Source: Thiocapsa roseilacustris (GTDB taxonomy: Bacteria > Pseudomonadota > Gammaproteobacteria > Chromatiales > Chromatiaceae). Taken from it: a DNA stretch of 64,000 nt. The notes beneath the pieces are model-generated. The model was not told the origin of the DNA and did not search any database. It saw only the letters and a program-made list of their open reading frames with translations. The position numbers were made by a program, and so were the translations under genes. The stretch spans positions 107,316 through 171,315 of the forward strand of contig NZ_JBBWVE010000011.1 of the NCBI RefSeq assembly GCF_041903755.1. The letters are read 5' to 3'. Shown here one piece after another: positions 25,009-34,600 of the stretch (the first letter of the stretch is position 1; every line of letters starts with the position of its first letter).

Positions 25009-26400
25009 GTGCCTCGATCCATCCAATCACTGGGCTCGCTGTCCGCCTTCGTTAAAGGCGTCTGCGATGTCATGCGACGCTCCAATTGCGCGAGCGCGTT
25101 GCAGTACGTCCCGGAGCTGACCTGGATCCTCTTTCTGCGCATCCTCGACGCGTAGGAGGAGTGCGAGCGGATGGCCGCCGAGATCCCGGGCCGGGATTTC
25201 ACCCCTGCGCTGGTCTCGCCGTATCGCTGGCAAGACTGGGCGGCGCCCTACTCGGACGCGCCGGATCATCCGCTCACCTCGGACGGGCGTCCGCAGGGTT
25301 GGAAGCGTCGGGAGCTTATCGCACTCGGCGACGGACGTCTGATCAACTTCATCAACAAATCCCTGCTGCCCCATCTGCATCGACTCGATCTCAGTTTGGA
25401 CGGCACCCCGAACCCGTCCGCAAGCCGGAAGCAGCGGATCCTGGGACGCATCATGACCGCGGTCGAGCGCGTGCGGGTGGACTCCGAGACCAACCTCGCC
25501 GATATCCTCGACCGGGTACATCGTCTGAGCATCGGTCACATTGACGATACGCACTTCTTCACGCTGTCGCAGGTCTACGAGGATCTACTGCTGAAGATGG
25601 GCGAGAAGAACTCGGACGGCGGTCAGTTCTTCACCCCGCGCGAGGTGCTCGACGACGACCAGCTTCCCGACAGTGTGCTCCGGCTTCCGGCGGAGGGCGT
25701 GGCCGAATCGACAGAGGAAAGCGAAGCGATCGACACAACGTCGATGACGGCGGCCGACGCGGCACAGAGCCAGCCCTTCCCAACCTTTGCACGGCTGCTC
25801 GCTTCACGCGGAACGGCGGACAGCGAGAGCCCCTTGTCCTGGACGCTCGACATCGCGGCCCGACGCGAGAAGGCGCGCGAGGAGATGACGCCGCACCTCA
25901 AGGAGGCCGCACGCCAGAAGGCACTCGCCATCACCATTCGGAGCGAGCTTGCCGTGTTGCGGCGAGCCAAGGCGCCAAGCAAAACGATCGAGCCAATCCT
26001 GAACCGACTCGCGGCTGCCGAGCGCGAGGCCCAGGCCAAGGCCAAGGCAGATGCGATCGACGCGGCCGTCTTCGATCTCAAGGCCGTCAACCCGCGTGCT
26101 CGATCGGACCGTGACAATCGTACCCCCGAGGCACGCACCCAAGGATGCTGGCTATCGGAGCGGCGACCGACCGATTCCGCCGGACTCCCAGTCTCTGCGC
26201 GGCCCGTGATCGCCTTGCCTGGTTGGTATGTCACGCAGGCGACCGCGCACGCCTGTGTCGCAGCAACCGTTGAAACCAGCCGGCGCATCCTACGCCGCTT
26301 TCCGCACGATCTCCATGCGCACCTCGTCATAAGATACCCCGCAAGGCTCGCCTCGCAAGCGTGCGTTGGCGCCGAGACGAGGTTGTGCTTCCGACTTTAG
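25009..26400 (+). pseudogene. hsdM: Type I restriction-modification methyltransferase subunit, broken
   Basis: A GTG at 25009 opens frame 1 (VPRSIQSLGSLSAFVKGVCD, WILFLRILDA), interrupted by TAG at 25153, then continues EECERMAAEIPGRDF...KMGEKNSDGGQFFTPREV. At that point, about 25650, the conserved catalytic core (SAM motif and NPP[YF] motif) is absent and the frame goes into the C-terminal region (SPLSWTLDIAARREKAREEM...AAVFDLKAVNPRARSDRDNRTPEA, to about 26130). The last 90 residues to 26400 do not look like HsdM and are probably readthrough. A nonsense codon plus deletion of the methyltransferase core means no activity. It was once in one operon with hsdR and hsdS. Confidence 0.85.
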
Positions 26401-26555
26401 GGGACGGCCGCTAAGATCGATCGGCGCGCCATGGCCCGACGCGCGCGTGACGCATCCCGGACAGACGATCAAGGCCGCTCTTCGATCTGCAGCGTCGGAG
26501 GCGAATGGTCGAGAGCGGCACTACACTAAGGCCATTAGCGATGGAGGAACGGAAG

Positions 26556-27695
26556 ATGCAGATTGAGATGTTCGACTATCGCCCGGCGGATGGATGGGGC
26601 ATCGAGACGTTTCCGGCGATGGATTCCGAGCAGACCTTGGTCCTTGCCTTCGGCGACAGCGCCTTTCTGGACGACCCGGCGCCCTTTGCAGCCTTGCGGT
26701 CCGCCTATCCGAAGGCGCGCTTGATGGGCTGCTCGACCGCCGGCGAGATCAGGGACACGCAGGTCCAGGACGGGACCCTGGTCGTGGCCGTGGCGCGCTT
26801 CGAGGACACACGCCTTGAGACAGCTGTGGTCCCGGCGGGCTTGAGCAATCGCTCGAGGGAGACCGGCATCGCTCTCGCCGAACAGCTCGCCGCGCCGGAC
26901 CTCAAGGGTATCCTGGTGCTCTCCGATGGATTGCACGTCAATGGTAGCCAACTGGTCGACGGGCTCAACGCGGTGCTGAAGGGCTCGGTGATCGTCACCG
27001 GCGGCCTCGCCGGGGATGGCGACCGGTTTCAGCGGACCTGGGTGCTGGATCAAGACCGTCCCGTTGAGCTGACCGTGGCGGCCCTGGGCCTTTACGGCGA
27101 GCGGGTGCGGATCGGGCATGGCTCCAGGGGCGGTTGGGACATCTTCGGCCCGGAGCGTCGCGTGACGCGCGCCGCGGGCAATCAGCTCTTCGAGCTGGAT
27201 GGTCGCCCCGCACTGCAACTCTACAAGGAATACCTGGGCGAGTTGGCATCGGGTCTGCCGGCGACAGCATTGAGGTTTCCGCTCGCCTTGCGTGCCGATG
27301 CCGGGGACGAGAAGCGCTTGGTGCGCACCATTCTCGCCGTCGACGAGGAAGACGGCTCCATGACCTTCGCGGGGGACATTCCGGAAGGCTCTCTTGCGCA
27401 ACTGATGCGGACAAACCTCGACCATTTGGTGGACGGCGCCGAGGATGCCGCCTTGATGACACGCAACAGCGGCTCGAACGGTGAACGGACATTGGCGATT
27501 GCGATAAGCTGCGTTGGGCGCCGAATGGTACTCGGCGAGCGCGCGGACGAGGAGGTCGAGGCCACGCTCGAGGCATTGCCGCCCGGCACGCGCCAGGTCG
27601 GCTTCTACTCGTACGGCGAGATCGCGCCTTACGCCTCCGGCGCGTGCGACTTGCACAACCAGACCATGACCCTGACGACGATCCATGAGGTCTAG
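26556..27695 (+). CDS. FIST-domain protein paired with a hybrid kinase
   Basis: A 379-residue cytoplasmic FIST N/FIST C protein (MGCSTAGEIRDTQVQDG, LSDGLHVNGSQLVDGLN, GGLAGDGDRFQRTWV, GFYSYGEIAPY near the end). I place the start at ATG 26556 because GGAGG lies about ten bases upstream; an ATG at 26541 or GTG at 26505 would lengthen it. It ends 39 bases before the hybrid kinase gene on the same strand, and such FIST-kinase pairs are seen in other bacteria, so it probably supplies ligand sensing to that kinase. It shares architecture with the FIST part of the protein at 14767. Confidence 0.88.
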   Translation: MQIEMFDYRPADGWGIETFPAMDSEQTLVLAFGDSAFLDDPAPFAALRSAYPKARLMGCSTAGEIRDTQVQDGTLVVAVARFEDTRLETAVVPAGLSNRSRETGIALAEQLAAPDLKGILVLSDGLHVNGSQLVDGLNAVLKGSVIVTGGLAGDGDRFQRTWVLDQDRPVELTVAALGLYGERVRIGHGSRGGWDIFGPERRVTRAAGNQLFELDGRPALQLYKEYLGELASGLPATALRFPLALRADAGDEKRLVRTILAVDEEDGSMTFAGDIPEGSLAQLMRTNLDHLVDGAEDAALMTRNSGSNGERTLAIAISCVGRRMVLGERADEEVEATLEALPPGTRQVGFYSYGEIAPYASGACDLHNQTMTLTTIHEV

Positions 27696-27734
27696 GTCCG
27701 CGACGGCCGGAGACTCCATGGCACGGGGACGAGG

Positions 27735-30700
27735 ATGGACAAGCTGATTCAACGCCAGTTGCGGCGCGCCAACCTCTCGAACGATGCCCTGCCGAATGAT
27801 CTGGCGGCTTGGCAGGGCTTTCTGGATCGGGTCGACCGCTCCTACGAGGAGCAGGGCCGGGACCGCTACCTGCTCGAGCGCTCGCTTGAGGTCTCTTCGC
27901 GCGAGATGCAGGCGCTCTACGACGAGCTGCGGCAATCCTCTGCATCGGAGGTGGCCGCGGAGCGCGACAAGCTGGCCGCCATCATCGGCGGATTCCGCGA
28001 CGGCTTCTGCTCGCTCGACCCGCATGGGCGCCTCGTCGGGGTGAACCCTGCGGCCGAGAATCTGCTCGGGGAGCGCGAGGCACTGATCGGAGAGCCGATT
28101 CTCGAGCGCTTCAGGTTCTCGCGGCGCGAGGACACGCCGGCACCCCCGTCGGCGGATGCCATCCTGGCGCGTGTTCAGGGTGCGCGCAGCTATCGCGACG
28201 ACAAGGCGGTCTTGGTCGATGCCCTCGGGGGCACCACCCCGGTCTCGGTCCTCGTTTATCCGATCGTCCAGGGCGGTGTCATGACCGGCTGCGCGCTCAG
28301 CATCCGCGACATGTCGCGCGTGCTCGCGGCGGAGGCAGCGCGTCTGCGACTCGCCAAGGCCGTCGAGGCGAGCGCCGACGCCATTTACGTGACGGACCTC
28401 TCCGGTGTCATCGAGTACATCAACCCGGCTTTCGTTCGCATTACGGGAATCGAGGCCGAGCAGGCCATCGGTGCGCGCCCCTCCATTCTGTCGAGCGGGC
28501 TGACCCCTCGCGAACACTATCGGGAGCTTTGGGACACCATCAACCGCGGCGAGGTCTGGTCCGGGCGTCTCGTGAATCGGCGGCGGACGCCGGACGGCGG
28601 CTTCCAGCCCTATTGGGCACAGATCACGATCGCCCCCTTTGCGGATGACGGCGGCACAGTCGTCGGCTTCGTTGCGGTCCAGCGGGATATCACACGCGAG
28701 GTGGCGGAGGAGGTGCGCCGCGAACGGGAGGTCGCGGTGGCGGAGGCGCGCGCACGGGTGGCCGAGCGTCTGCAGGGAACCGGACGCCTCGAGCAGCGCC
28801 TGGCCGCTGCGCTCGATGCGCTTGCAGCCTTGAAGACCCTGCAGCTGAGCAGCGCCGCCGTCATTGTTGCCTACCAAGAGGAAGGCGAGCCGCTGATCCG
28901 GCTGCAGCGAGGCTCGCCACCGGATGCGGTGTTCGATGCCTTGCGTCGGCCTCTAAGCGGTGAGCTGGAACCGGTCGATGTCGACGCGATGAACGGGATC
29001 CTGCTGCCGATCGCTCAAGGGGGTTCCAGGCTCGGCTGTGCGTGGCTCGGGGTCGAGCAGACGCCGGACCTCGATGGCGTCGAGTTGGGGTTGCTGTTAC
29101 TCGTGGCTGGAATGATCGGGGTCGCAATCGCCGATGATCAGGCGCGCACCGAAACCGAGCGGGCGCGGCTCGCGGCCCTCGAATCGGTGGAGGCGAAGTC
29201 CCGTTTCCTGGCCAACATGAGCCATGAGATCAGAACCCCGATGAACGGTGTCCTCGGGATGCTGGAGATGCTCTCGCAGACCCGGCTCGACGGCGATCAA
29301 CTGGGCTATGTCGAGACCGCGCTGGGTTCGGCCGACGCCTTGCTGACGGTCATCAACGACATCCTCGACTTCTCCAAGATCGAGGCCGGCAAGCTCGATC
29401 TGGAGCGGGTCCCATTCGACGTGCGTCCGTTGGCGGAGGATGTCGCAACCCTGTTCAGCTCGCGCAACCAGTCCAGCCGCCTTGAGCTGGCCTGCTATAT
29501 CCCGGTGGATCTGGCTACGCGCGTCGTCGGTGACCCGACCCGACTCCGCCAGGTCTTGAATAACCTCATAGGCAATGCGATCAAGTTCACCGAGGAGGGC
29601 GAGGTCGTGCTACGCGTACACGCGGTGGATGGCCTCGGGACGGAGACCGGCGCCGGGAAGCAGGTGCTTCGCTTCGAGGTGGTCGATACGGGGATCGGGA
29701 TGACCGAGGAGCAGCGCGCCCGATTGTTTCTGCCGTTTGTCCAGGCCGACGAATCCATGACGCGCCGTTTCGGCGGCACGGGACTCGGTCTGGCGATCTC
29801 CAAGCAACTGGTCGAGCTGATGGGCGGCGAGATCGGCGCCGAGAGCGTCCACGGCCGGGGCTCGACCTTTTGGTTGACCATCCCGTTCGAGCGCCAAGCC
29901 CATGATGCCGAGGCGACCGCGCGGGATGGACTGTCCGGTCTGCGCGTTCTGGCGGTTGACGACAACCAGACCAATCGAACGATCATCGGCCATTACCTGA
30001 ATAGCTGGGGGGTGCGTTGCGAGCTGGCCGCAGACGGGTTTCAAGCCCTCAAGCTCTTGCGGGAGGCGGTCGAAGCCGCCCGCCCCTTCGAGGTTGCGAT
30101 CCTCGACATGCAGATGCCGCAACTGGACGGTATCACACTGGCGCGACTTGTCCGCGCCGACCCCACGATCGCCGAGACGCAGATGCTGATGATCAGCTCG
30201 GCCGGGCAGAGCGTGGAGGCGCTCGACGCGCTTGGAATCCGTTACAGCCTGTCCAAGCCCATTCGTCAGTCGCATCTGCACGACGCGCTCGCGCAAATCA
30301 CTCATCATCCGGCCCGCGGCGCTGACCGGCCGATCGCCGCGCGGGATGCGCCGGACGCAACGCAGCCGTCGGAGTCCGAGATCCACCTGCGTGGTCATGT
30401 CCTGCTGGTCGAGGACAACGTGATTAACCAACGGGTGGCCTTGTCGATGCTGGGACGACTCGGCTTGACGGCGGATGTCGCCGAAGACGGACTCAAGGCG
30501 CTGACGGCCGTTGCCCAAGCGCGCTATGACCTGATCCTGATGGACTGCCAGATGCCGAACATGGACGGGTTCGAGGCCAGTGCGGAGCTGCGCCGACGCG
30601 AGGAGCAGGACGCCTGTGGGCGGACCCCCGTCATCGCCTTGACCGCGAACGCGATGCAGGGCGATCGGGAGCGCTGTTTTGCGGCAGGTATGGACGACTA

Positions 30701-31172
30701 CATCCCGAAACCGCTCAGACTGGAGCGACTCAGGCATGTCCTCGGGCACTGGCTACAGACCGGGCGGGCGGCGTCCGAGCAGCTTGCCGATGCCGCAAGC
30801 ATAGCGGATCCCGATGCGCTCCAACTCGCGGTGGACCCGGACGCCATGGACAATCTCAAGCACCTGCTGGGCGACGACTACCCGCGCTTTCTGGACCTCG
30901 TCCTCGGGAAGACCGAGGATCTGATGAAGACCTTGCGCGAAGCGGCCGATGGCGGCGACACCGCGACACTGGCAACGGCCGCACACGCGCTCAAAGGCAG
31001 CGCAGGCACTCTCGGTGCAAGCCGGCTCTGCGAATTGGCCGGGCGCCTGGAGCAGAAGGGCAGCGAGAGTGACTTCCGCGATCTCGCGCGCTTGCTCGAG
31101 CAGACGCAATGTGCGCAACAAAGGGCGAGCGATGACCTCCGCCGTCTGCGCGCATTGGAGTCATCGACCTAA
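27735..31172 (+). CDS. BarA-like hybrid histidine kinase (PAS-PAS-HisKA-HATPase-REC-REC-Hpt)
   Basis: A 1145-residue soluble kinase with no membrane helix. Order: N-terminal helical region (1-75), PAS (about 80-190), PAS with PAC tail (205-320), a short GAF-like region (365-465), HisKA with phospho-acceptor His497 (FLANMSHEIRTPM), HATPase (about 595-715, GTGLGLAISKQLVELMGG), receiver 1 (736-855, Asp791 in ILDMQMP), receiver 2 (887-1005, Asp937 in LMDCQMP) and Hpt with His1084 (AAHALKGSAGTLGA). This is a complete phosphorelay in one chain; the output regulator is not adjacent. The FIST gene just upstream is its likely sensor partner. The last 27 coding bases are duplicated 100 bases downstream. 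Confidence 0.93.
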   Translation: MDKLIQRQLRRANLSNDALPNDLAAWQGFLDRVDRSYEEQGRDRYLLERSLEVSSREMQALYDELRQSSASEVAAERDKLAAIIGGFRDGFCSLDPHGRLVGVNPAAENLLGEREALIGEPILERFRFSRREDTPAPPSADAILARVQGARSYRDDKAVLVDALGGTTPVSVLVYPIVQGGVMTGCALSIRDMSRVLAAEAARLRLAKAVEASADAIYVTDLSGVIEYINPAFVRITGIEAEQAIGARPSILSSGLTPREHYRELWDTINRGEVWSGRLVNRRRTPDGGFQPYWAQITIAPFADDGGTVVGFVAVQRDITREVAEEVRREREVAVAEARARVAERLQGTGRLEQRLAAALDALAALKTLQLSSAAVIVAYQEEGEPLIRLQRGSPPDAVFDALRRPLSGELEPVDVDAMNGILLPIAQGGSRLGCAWLGVEQTPDLDGVELGLLLLVAGMIGVAIADDQARTETERARLAALESVEAKSRFLANMSHEIRTPMNGVLGMLEMLSQTRLDGDQLGYVETALGSADALLTVINDILDFSKIEAGKLDLERVPFDVRPLAEDVATLFSSRNQSSRLELACYIPVDLATRVVGDPTRLRQVLNNLIGNAIKFTEEGEVVLRVHAVDGLGTETGAGKQVLRFEVVDTGIGMTEEQRARLFLPFVQADESMTRRFGGTGLGLAISKQLVELMGGEIGAESVHGRGSTFWLTIPFERQAHDAEATARDGLSGLRVLAVDDNQTNRTIIGHYLNSWGVRCELAADGFQALKLLREAVEAARPFEVAILDMQMPQLDGITLARLVRADPTIAETQMLMISSAGQSVEALDALGIRYSLSKPIRQSHLHDALAQITHHPARGADRPIAARDAPDATQPSESEIHLRGHVLLVEDNVINQRVALSMLGRLGLTADVAEDGLKALTAVAQARYDLILMDCQMPNMDGFEASAELRRREEQDACGRTPVIALTANAMQGDRERCFAAGMDDYIPKPLRLERLRHVLGHWLQTGRAASEQLADAASIADPDALQLAVDPDAMDNLKHLLGDDYPRFLDLVLGKTEDLMKTLREAADGGDTATLATAAHALKGSAGTLGASRLCELAGRLEQKGSESDFRDLARLLEQTQCAQQRASDDLRRLRALESST

Positions 31173-31246
31173 GGCGAATTCCGGAAACCTTCATGCCAAG
31201 GGCGTAGGTTGTGCCGAGCCGTGCGAGGCACAACCAACCGTCGGCG
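31171..31246 (+). repeat. GGTTGTGCCGAGCC repeat, truncated copy, at the kinase stop codon
   Basis: The unit starts AAGGCGAATTCCGGAAAC at the TAA stop of the hybrid kinase and continues to CACAACCAACCG, lacking the right-hand third seen at 24106-24270. It is flanked by a 27-base direct duplication of the kinase 3' end (31146-31172 and 31247-31273, one mismatch). Confidence 0.75.
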
Positions 31247-31625
31247 CTGCGCGCATTGGAGTCCTCGACCTAAACCGCGTCCGGAGCGACGTTATCGTTG
31301 TCGTTGTCGTTGTCGTACCGACCTTGGACCTCCCGCTCTCGCCGCACCAGCATCGGACCATCAAGACACCGAGCCGGATCCCGGCGCACGCCCGGCGGGA
31401 ATCGCCGAAGCACAGCCACCGAGCACCGATCACCGTTTCGGCCGCATCAGCAGTGGGTACGCCGACTTCAGTCGGCACCCCTGGGAGGCGGACTTCAGTC
31501 CGCCGCGGGCACGCTCCGACAACGGAGGTCGCCCGTCTCCGGGGGGCCGACTAAAGTCGGCGTACCCAGGCTGGGAAACCCGAAAGCCCTGGCCGAACGG
31601 ATGACCAAAGTCCAGCCACCGTGAC
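31173..31625. other. Repeat-filled gap between convergent kinase genes
   Basis: About 450 bases without a supportable gene. It contains the truncated repeat and duplicated gene end (31171-31273), the start of a TAAACCGCGTCC repeat (31271), a GTTGTC simple repeat (31293-31316) and a palindromic cluster at 31454-31568. Two convergent transcription units end here, so a terminator role is plausible. Confidence 0.6.
31454..31568. repeat. CGACTTCAGTCG palindrome cluster with 15-base inverted ends
   Basis: TGGGTACGCCGACTT (31454-31468) and AAGTCGGCGTACCCA (31554-31568) are perfect inverted repeats. Within are two further palindromes built on GACTTCAGTC. The GACT(T/G)(C/A)AGTC core is the same as in the repeats near 9883, 49681-49770 and 58580-58657. 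Confidence 0.8.
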
Positions 31626-34600
31626 TCACTCGCATCGGGCGCGACGCAAGGTCTCCAACGCCCGGGCATAAGCCCCGCGCGCGATATCCTCGCGGACCCC
31701 CGGGGCATCCTCTTCGAGGATGGGAGCGACCAGTGTCCCCAGATCGGCCAAGACCTGCAGAGCCCGTGGGTCGCCTTCGGAGAGCAGGAACTCCAATTGG
31801 GCCAGGAGGACCTGCGCGATGGCCGGATCCGCGTTCGAGGTCGCGACCGCAGACTCCGTCGGCTCGGCCGTCGCCTTGCTGTCCGCGCCGAAGGGCTCCG
31901 GAGGCTCCGGGGGCGCGGCAGGCAACCAGCGCAGCAGGGCGGTGTACAAACGCGCCGGCTCGACGGGCTTGCCGATGAAGTCGTTCATACCGGCATCCAA
32001 GCAACATGCACGATCGTCCTCGAAGGTCCCCGCCGTCATGGCCAGGATGGGCAATTCCGCTCGGCCGGGGAGCGCCCGTATAGCGCGGGTTGCCGCCAAT
32101 CCATCCATCCGGGGCAGCTGCACATCCATGACGACCAAGGCATAGTCGCGCTCGCGCACCCGATCGACGGCAGCTGAGCCGTCTTCGGCCAGATCCACGA
32201 GCAGCCCCGTCGCCTCGAGCAGATCGAGTGCGACCTCTCGATTGATCGGGTCGTCCTCGACCAAGAGAATCGGCGTGCCGGAATGACGCCGAGCGATCAG
32301 CTGCTCCGGGAGGGCAAAAGGCGTCGTTGTCGACAAGGATGCAGAGGCCGGCGTCGATGGTTCCGGATCGTCCCAGCGCAGGCGCGCGGTCATCCAGAAG
32401 AGACTGCCTTGCCCCGGAGTGCTGGTCACACCGACCTCGCCCCCCATGAGGGTCGCCAGTCGCTTGACGATCGCGAGACCGAGTCCGGTGCCGCCATGGC
32501 GACGCGTCGTCGAGTCGTCGGCCTGGGTGAAGGGCCGGAACAGACGTCCCTGCTGGTCCGGGGTCAATCCAATCCCTTGGTCCTCCACCTCCAGACGCAA
32601 GAGAATGCCTTGCGCGGTCTCCTCGGCCAGAATCCCCCGCACCCGGATCTCGCCTTGCTCGGAGAACTTGATCGCGTTGCCGAGAAAGTTGACCAGGATC
32701 TGCTCCAAACGCAGCGGGTCCCCGATCACCCGCGCCGGCAGGCGCGGATCGAGCGTCGTCAGGAGCCGAAGACCCTTGTCGGTCGCGCGCTCGCCGAGCA
32801 GGCCGACACCCCGCTCGATCGCCGTCGCCGGCGAGAACGGCGTCTCCTCCAGGACGAGACGACCGGACTCGATCTTCGACAGATCGAGGATATCGTCGAT
32901 GATGAGCAGCAGATGAGACGCAGCATCGCCGAGCTTGCGCAGCCTGGCTCGCGCTTCGGGTGCGGTCACCTGCTTCAGGAGCAGATGATTGAGCCCGAGA
33001 ATGGCGTTCATCGGGGTGCGAATCTCGTGAGTCATGTTGGCCAGGAATCGCGTCTTGGCCCGGTTCGCGGCCTCCGCCGTGTCCCGTGCCTCGGCGAGCT
33101 GCGAGGTCCGCTCGGCAACCAGATCCTCGAGGTGATGACGATACTGCTCGAGCTCGGTCTCGGCCGCCTTGCGCCCGGAAATATCGAAGAAGGTCACGAC
33201 GATCCTCTGCATCCGGCCCTGCGCGTCGTGCAGCGGATGGGCCTCGCATTGCACCCATACGGGATCCGTGCGATCGGGTCTGACGATCCCCAGTGTCAGG
33301 CCCTGGATGGCCTGTCCGGTCTCGGCGACACGCTTGACCGGATACGCGTCCACCGGCATCCGGGTGCCGTTCTCGCGAATAAAGTGCCAGCTCGGGTCGG
33401 CGGCGACAAGACCCTGCATCTGCTCGGTCGTCAGACCCAGGAGGTGAGACGCCATCGGATTAGCGTAAAGAACCCGGGTGTCGGGGCCATGGGCGACCAA
33501 ACCGGCACAGAGATTGTCGACCAGAACGCGGTAGTCGCGCTCGCTCTCGCGTAAGGCCGCCTGTGCGTCCAGGCGCACCATGGAATCGGCGGCGGTATCC
33601 GCGATGGTTTGCAGCATGCCCACCCATTCGGACGCATCCGGGCGTCGCCGCACGTCGCCGAGCGAGATGGCTCCCAACACGCGCTCCCCGATCTTGAGGG
33701 GGATGCAGACGAAGCTTACGGCGCCGAGTGCCCGCAGTGCCGGCAAGGCGTACTCGGGTCGCCTTTCCGCATCAAGCTCCACCAATGCCTCGCCGTGCAT
33801 CGCGACCCAGCCGGATAGAGTCTGATCGACCGGCACGCGCAACGGCCCGTCCGGCGACCCCGGAACCCCGACGGCACCGAGGAAGACCATCTCCGCGGAT
33901 TCGCGGTCGTAGGTTTCGATGGCGACTTGGGGACACCCAAGGCGTGCCGACAGCAGCTCGGCGAGGGCTCGGCAGAACTCCGCCGCGTTGTCCGAGGAAA
34001 CCGCCAAGCGGGCCGCGGCGCTGAGTGTCTCGCGCGCCTGCTGCTCCCTGACCCGCTCGGTGATGTCGGCGTAGGTCACGACGACGCCGTACCCGGGCAA
34101 GGGCAAATGGGTTGCGACCACACTGAGCCAGGTAACCCGACCATCCGGCTTGCGGATCCCCATGTCGGCGCGATGCAATCCGTGTCGGGCCTGCAAAGCC
34201 AGAATGCTGGGGTATTCCGATGGGGGCATGAGGGTCCCATCCGGATGGATGAGGTCCCACACGGCGCTGCCGAGCGTGCGTCGCAACTGCTCTTCGCGTG
34301 AAATCCCGAGGATCGTCTCGGCGATGAGATTCGCCTCGACGATCGCGCCGTCTTCGCCGGCGACCGTGATCCCAAGCGGAAAACTGTCGAACAGGGTTCG
34401 GTACTTGGTCAGCGCGATATCGAGCGACTGCTCCGTGCGTCTGTGCGCTTCGAGCTCCGCGGCCAAACGCCCGGTCTGAGCGCGCGATTTGGCGATCGCA
34501 TGGACAAGCCCGGCGAGGAGCAGACTGATCAGGATCCCAACAGCTGCAATCGACCAGATCTCCACGGCCCCGGGAGATGACCCGCCAGACGCCTGAGTAG

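Noticed and set aside
26535..28877. 780-residue minus-strand open frame antisense to the FIST and kinase genes
   Set aside because: It is the codon-complement shadow of two well-supported genes; composition is His/Arg/Gln-rich with no domain.
31495..33258. 587-residue minus-strand frame in another phase over the CHASE kinase 3' half
   Set aside because: Out-of-frame shadow; the kinase frame is continuous with all catalytic motifs.
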